7,519 nucleotides of DNA, taken from contig JASLIR010000376.1 in NCBI GenBank assembly GCA_030152125.1, positions 1 to 7,519 of the forward strand. Direction: 5' to 3'. The notes under the pieces were generated by a model. That model ran no database searches and was not told the DNA's origin. It worked only from the letters and a program-made list of their open reading frames with translations. Position numbers and translations under genes: made by a program. Shown here one piece after another: positions 5,363 to 7,519 of this stretch (position 1 is the stretch's first letter; each line of letters opens with the position of its first letter). Origin of the DNA: Alkanindiges sp. (lineage in GTDB: Bacteria; Pseudomonadota; Gammaproteobacteria; Pseudomonadales; Moraxellaceae).

Positions 5363-6751
5363 ATGAAAAACCATTTTAAAATGTCAGCGTTAGTGCTGGG
5401 CATCAGCGTAGCCATGACTGGTTGTGGTGGTGGCGGTGGTTCTTCTGGTTCGACAGGTAGCAGCGATGCGGATAACCTGCAAAAAGCCAAGGAGTTTGTG
5501 AATACGGCCAACGCCATTATTTCCGGCCTGGAAAAAGTGGCCAGTGACTATCAGCCTGCAACCGAGCTGGTATCTGACGCAGTACCCGAACTCAGTTTGG
5601 CGGCCTCACAAACCGTAGACATTATTGACCTGATTGACCGCAATGCCGCAGGTGCCAACAAAAACTACAGCAGCCAGCAAATTACTGCACTAATTAATAC
5701 CGCAGAAGATGGTGAAGTTGGCAGCGTACTGGAAGCACGCATCAGTAATAGTACGCTTACCGCGCAAGCCACCGGCGCCCAGGTTACCGTGAATGGCTCA
5801 TATACCTATGAACCGGTGGAAGGCTGGCGCTACGAAAAACAGCCCTCTGGCCAGTGGATTGTGGTGCAAACCTATGGCGATCCTGTCAAGGTTGAACTCT
5901 CCGGTTTCAGTATTAATAGCCTCAGCCCTACTGCAAATATCCTGCAATACACGGTGAAAAAGGACAGTAAAGTATCGGTTACGACTACCGACAATCACAA
6001 AGCCAGCCTTCTAGCCAAGGACAATAGCGTAATTAGCGCCCAGTTTGCCAATAACACCACCATTGACGAGGCTATCGATAATGGTAGCGTGCCACAAAAA
6101 ATCATCATGGATGCACGCAACCTGGAACTGCTTAACGGTGCAGCCCAGTCCCAAACCTTTGCCCTGAATAAACTGGCCATCACTGCCCAGCAGGTTACCT
6201 ACAAGTATGGTACACAGGGTGAACAGAAAGTTTCTGTGCTGCCAACCGCAATTACGCTGGATGCCAAACTGGCGCAGGGCACCGACAATGTGGCTCTTAA
6301 AGTAGATGTGAAGGTCAATAACGACCTGAGTAAGCCGGTTGTGCTGGATCAGGGTGGCAATGAAACCGCCAGTACCTTCATTAATGCCAATATTGCCATT
6401 AACCTGGCAGCACAGCTGAAAGTAGGCACGACCAGCAATACCTTTAACTCCACACTGGAAGCAAAGCGTACCGAATTGCGCAAAGGGGAAGTCAGCAACC
6501 TGGCGATTGAGCTGAATGGCAAGAAACTGACCGGACAAGCCAGCTTTGATTTAACCAACACGGAAGAGCCCAAAGTTGGCCTGCTGCTTAAACACGCCAA
6601 TGGTGCTTCTACCACCACCACAGATGCCACGCATTTCACCCGTTCAGACATTCTGGTGGAAGGCAAAAGCTACGGTCAGATCGTTCGCCTAACCAATGGC
6701 AGCTTCCAGGCCAAGTTTAACGATAATGCCATTATTGTGATTGGTAACTAA
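5363..6751 (+). CDS. Outer-membrane-type lipoprotein of unknown function
   Basis: This 462-residue exported lipoprotein has Lys2 and Lys6, a hydrophobic core (ALVLGISVAM) and the lipobox MTGC, with the lipidated cysteine at 21. The mature end opens with five glycines and then a Ser/Gly/Thr linker (about 22-35), a flexible tether common in proteobacterial lipoproteins. There is no Asp at +2, so sorting to the outer membrane is likely. A short helical stretch (about 38-70) follows. The rest looks strand-rich, with alternating polar and hydrophobic residues and an aromatic patch near 147-165 (YTY, GWRY, GQW). No enzyme motif or named family is recognised. The ATG at 5363 is chosen because AAAAGG lies ten bases upstream and it begins a proper signal peptide; an in-frame TTG at 5330 would spoil this. 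The gene ends 65 bp before the next exported protein, with a terminator-like hairpin between. Confidence 0.85.
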   Translation: MKNHFKMSALVLGISVAMTGCGGGGGSSGSTGSSDADNLQKAKEFVNTANAIISGLEKVASDYQPATELVSDAVPELSLAASQTVDIIDLIDRNAAGANKNYSSQQITALINTAEDGEVGSVLEARISNSTLTAQATGAQVTVNGSYTYEPVEGWRYEKQPSGQWIVVQTYGDPVKVELSGFSINSLSPTANILQYTVKKDSKVSVTTTDNHKASLLAKDNSVISAQFANNTTIDEAIDNGSVPQKIIMDARNLELLNGAAQSQTFALNKLAITAQQVTYKYGTQGEQKVSVLPTAITLDAKLAQGTDNVALKVDVKVNNDLSKPVVLDQGGNETASTFINANIAINLAAQLKVGTTSNTFNSTLEAKRTELRKGEVSNLAIELNGKKLTGQASFDLTNTEEPKVGLLLKHANGASTTTTDATHFTRSDILVEGKSYGQIVRLTNGSFQAKFNDNAIIVIGN

Positions 6752-6764
6752 GCCATATCAAATC

Positions 6765-6799
6765 AGGAGGCAGCCAGTGTGCTGCCTCTTCTGTTTTAT
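6765..6799 (+). terminator. Terminator hairpin after the lipoprotein gene, with an imperfect U-tract
   Basis: GAGGCAGC (6767-6774) pairs exactly with GCTGCCTC (6781-6788) around a 6-base loop; a G-U and an A-U pair extend the stem outward to 6765/6790. TTCTGTTTTAT follows. It begins 13 bases after the stop at 6751, a good position. The U-tract is broken by C and G, so termination may be partial, leaving read-through into the gene at 6817. Confidence 0.7.
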
Positions 6800-6816
6800 C
6801 TAGATTGTATCTGACC

Positions 6817-7519
6817 ATGAAATTACCTTTCTTTGCTGGCACCATGCTGCTTGGCCTTGCCGGAATAGTTACTACCGTGCAGGCTGAAACCCTTACCCGC
6901 TTTAGTGCACAAGCCGATATTTATAGCGAGCCTCTGTCCATTGACGCCTTTACCGATGACTGGGAGGACCCTAAACTCCACAAGGGGGATGCAGCCTTTG
7001 CACAAGGTAAAATAGAGCTGATGCAGCAAATAGACAACATACAGTACAGTATGTTCTGGTCTTATGATTATCTGCTGAAATTCAGCCCGGATACTGCGCG
7101 CCTGTATTACCAGATTCAGAACGACCTGCCACTGGACCCTAACCGGCATTATGACCTGTCCATTAATGCCCAGCATATTGAAACACTGGGCTGGCGGATT
7201 GGGCGCGTATGGCAACTGAATGATCATGTACAACTGACGACTGGACTTAACCTGTTGCAAGGCCGTCACTTTCTGCAGGGTAAATTTTTTGGCAATGGCG
7301 ATACCCTGGCCAGCCAGCCCAACATGCTGGATGGTGTAGACCGTCTTGGTGCCAGCCTGAATTATTATTACGATAAACCGGCGTTGCATGAAGAGGAGCT
7401 GGGCTGGGCACCCGGTACACCGCAGGGTTATGGTACTGCACTGGATGTGGCACTGCAGGCCAAACTTGCAGATACACTGACACTGGATATCAGTGTTCAG
7501 AATCTGTGGGGCAGCATGT
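6817..7519 (+). CDS. Exported protein, probable outer-membrane protein, 3'-truncated by window edge
   Basis: The frame stays open from ATG 6817 to the end of the window (234 codons), so the C terminus is missing. Residues 1-23 form a signal peptide: Lys2, a hydrophobic core (FFAGTMLLGLAGIV) and a cleavage site after VQA, leaving mature Glu24. The mature part is rich in aromatic residues and alternating polar/hydrophobic runs (for example IQYSMFWSYDYLLKF, RLYYQIQN, LGASLNYYYDK), broken by Asp/Asn/Gly turns. This suggests membrane strands of a beta-barrel, but no family is recognised. There is no good Shine-Dalgarno at the usual spacing; a second ATG at 6844 would shorten the signal peptide and has no better site. 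It lies 65 bp after the lipoprotein gene, in the same direction. No separate promoter is clear in the gap, so it may depend on read-through. Confidence 0.72.
   Translation, partial: MKLPFFAGTMLLGLAGIVTTVQAETLTRFSAQADIYSEPLSIDAFTDDWEDPKLHKGDAAFAQGKIELMQQIDNIQYSMFWSYDYLLKFSPDTARLYYQIQNDLPLDPNRHYDLSINAQHIETLGWRIGRVWQLNDHVQLTTGLNLLQGRHFLQGKFFGNGDTLASQPNMLDGVDRLGASLNYYYDKPALHEEELGWAPGTPQGYGTALDVALQAKLADTLTLDISVQNLWGSM

Noticed and set aside
6011..6538. 175-codon minus-strand frame within the lipoprotein gene
   Set aside because: It lies wholly inside a well-supported lipoprotein gene and shows no domain, start context or coding character of its own.
6823..7389. 188-codon open frame on the minus strand opposite the exported protein
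   Set aside because: The plus-strand frame starts with a clear signal peptide and continues to the window edge. The minus frame has no recognisable domain and no ribosome site, so it is a shadow.
1..7519. Defence, mobile or CRISPR system
   Set aside because: No repeat array, transposase, integrase, toxin-antitoxin pair, reverse transcriptase or nuclease motif is visible on either strand.

Overview
The window (7519 bp, GC by eye near 50%) reads as ordinary bacterial chromosome, most likely from a gammaproteobacterium. The gene complement (a PF10118-type metal-dependent hydrolase, a classical SDR, an OruR/ArgR-like AraC regulator, a Gly-rich lipoprotein) fits the Pseudomonadales, possibly a Moraxellaceae relative. 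That placement is inferred from gene content and style and was not tested by any search. I see no tRNA, rRNA, CRISPR array, insertion sequence or phage gene.

Layout. The left edge (1-363, +) carries the C-terminal part of a MAPEG-family membrane protein. Convergent to it lies a minus-strand set read from right to left: a ferritin-like di-iron 'metal-dependent hydrolase' (2843-1995), an SDR oxidoreductase (1923-1102) and an SRPBCC-fold protein (967-470). The first two are 71 bp apart and look like an operon. The third is 134 bp further on, and that gap holds an 8-bp-arm palindrome and a hairpin that buries the ribosome binding site. Divergent from the set, across a 98-bp shared control region, is an AraC-family regulator (2942-4030, +), the natural candidate to control the hydrolase-SDR unit. 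Lipid or fatty-acid-like metabolism is plausible for this module, but the substrate cannot be read from the sequence.

The right half, all on the + strand, begins with a PaaX-family regulator (4205-5035). It is preceded by a cluster of TGATAA boxes that overlap its best promoter and is followed by a probable terminator. After an AT-rich gap of 327 bp comes a lipoprotein of unknown function (5363-6751). Next are a hairpin terminator with an imperfect U-tract and the start of an exported, probably outer-membrane, protein (6817 to the window edge). The lipoprotein and exported protein may form an envelope pair. No phenylacetate genes are visible, so the PaaX-like protein probably answers to another ligand.

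Nothing here amounts to a clear new defence or mobile system. The parts most worth a second look are the regulatory structures (976-1006, 1025-1044, 4127-4169) and the uncharacterised envelope pair.
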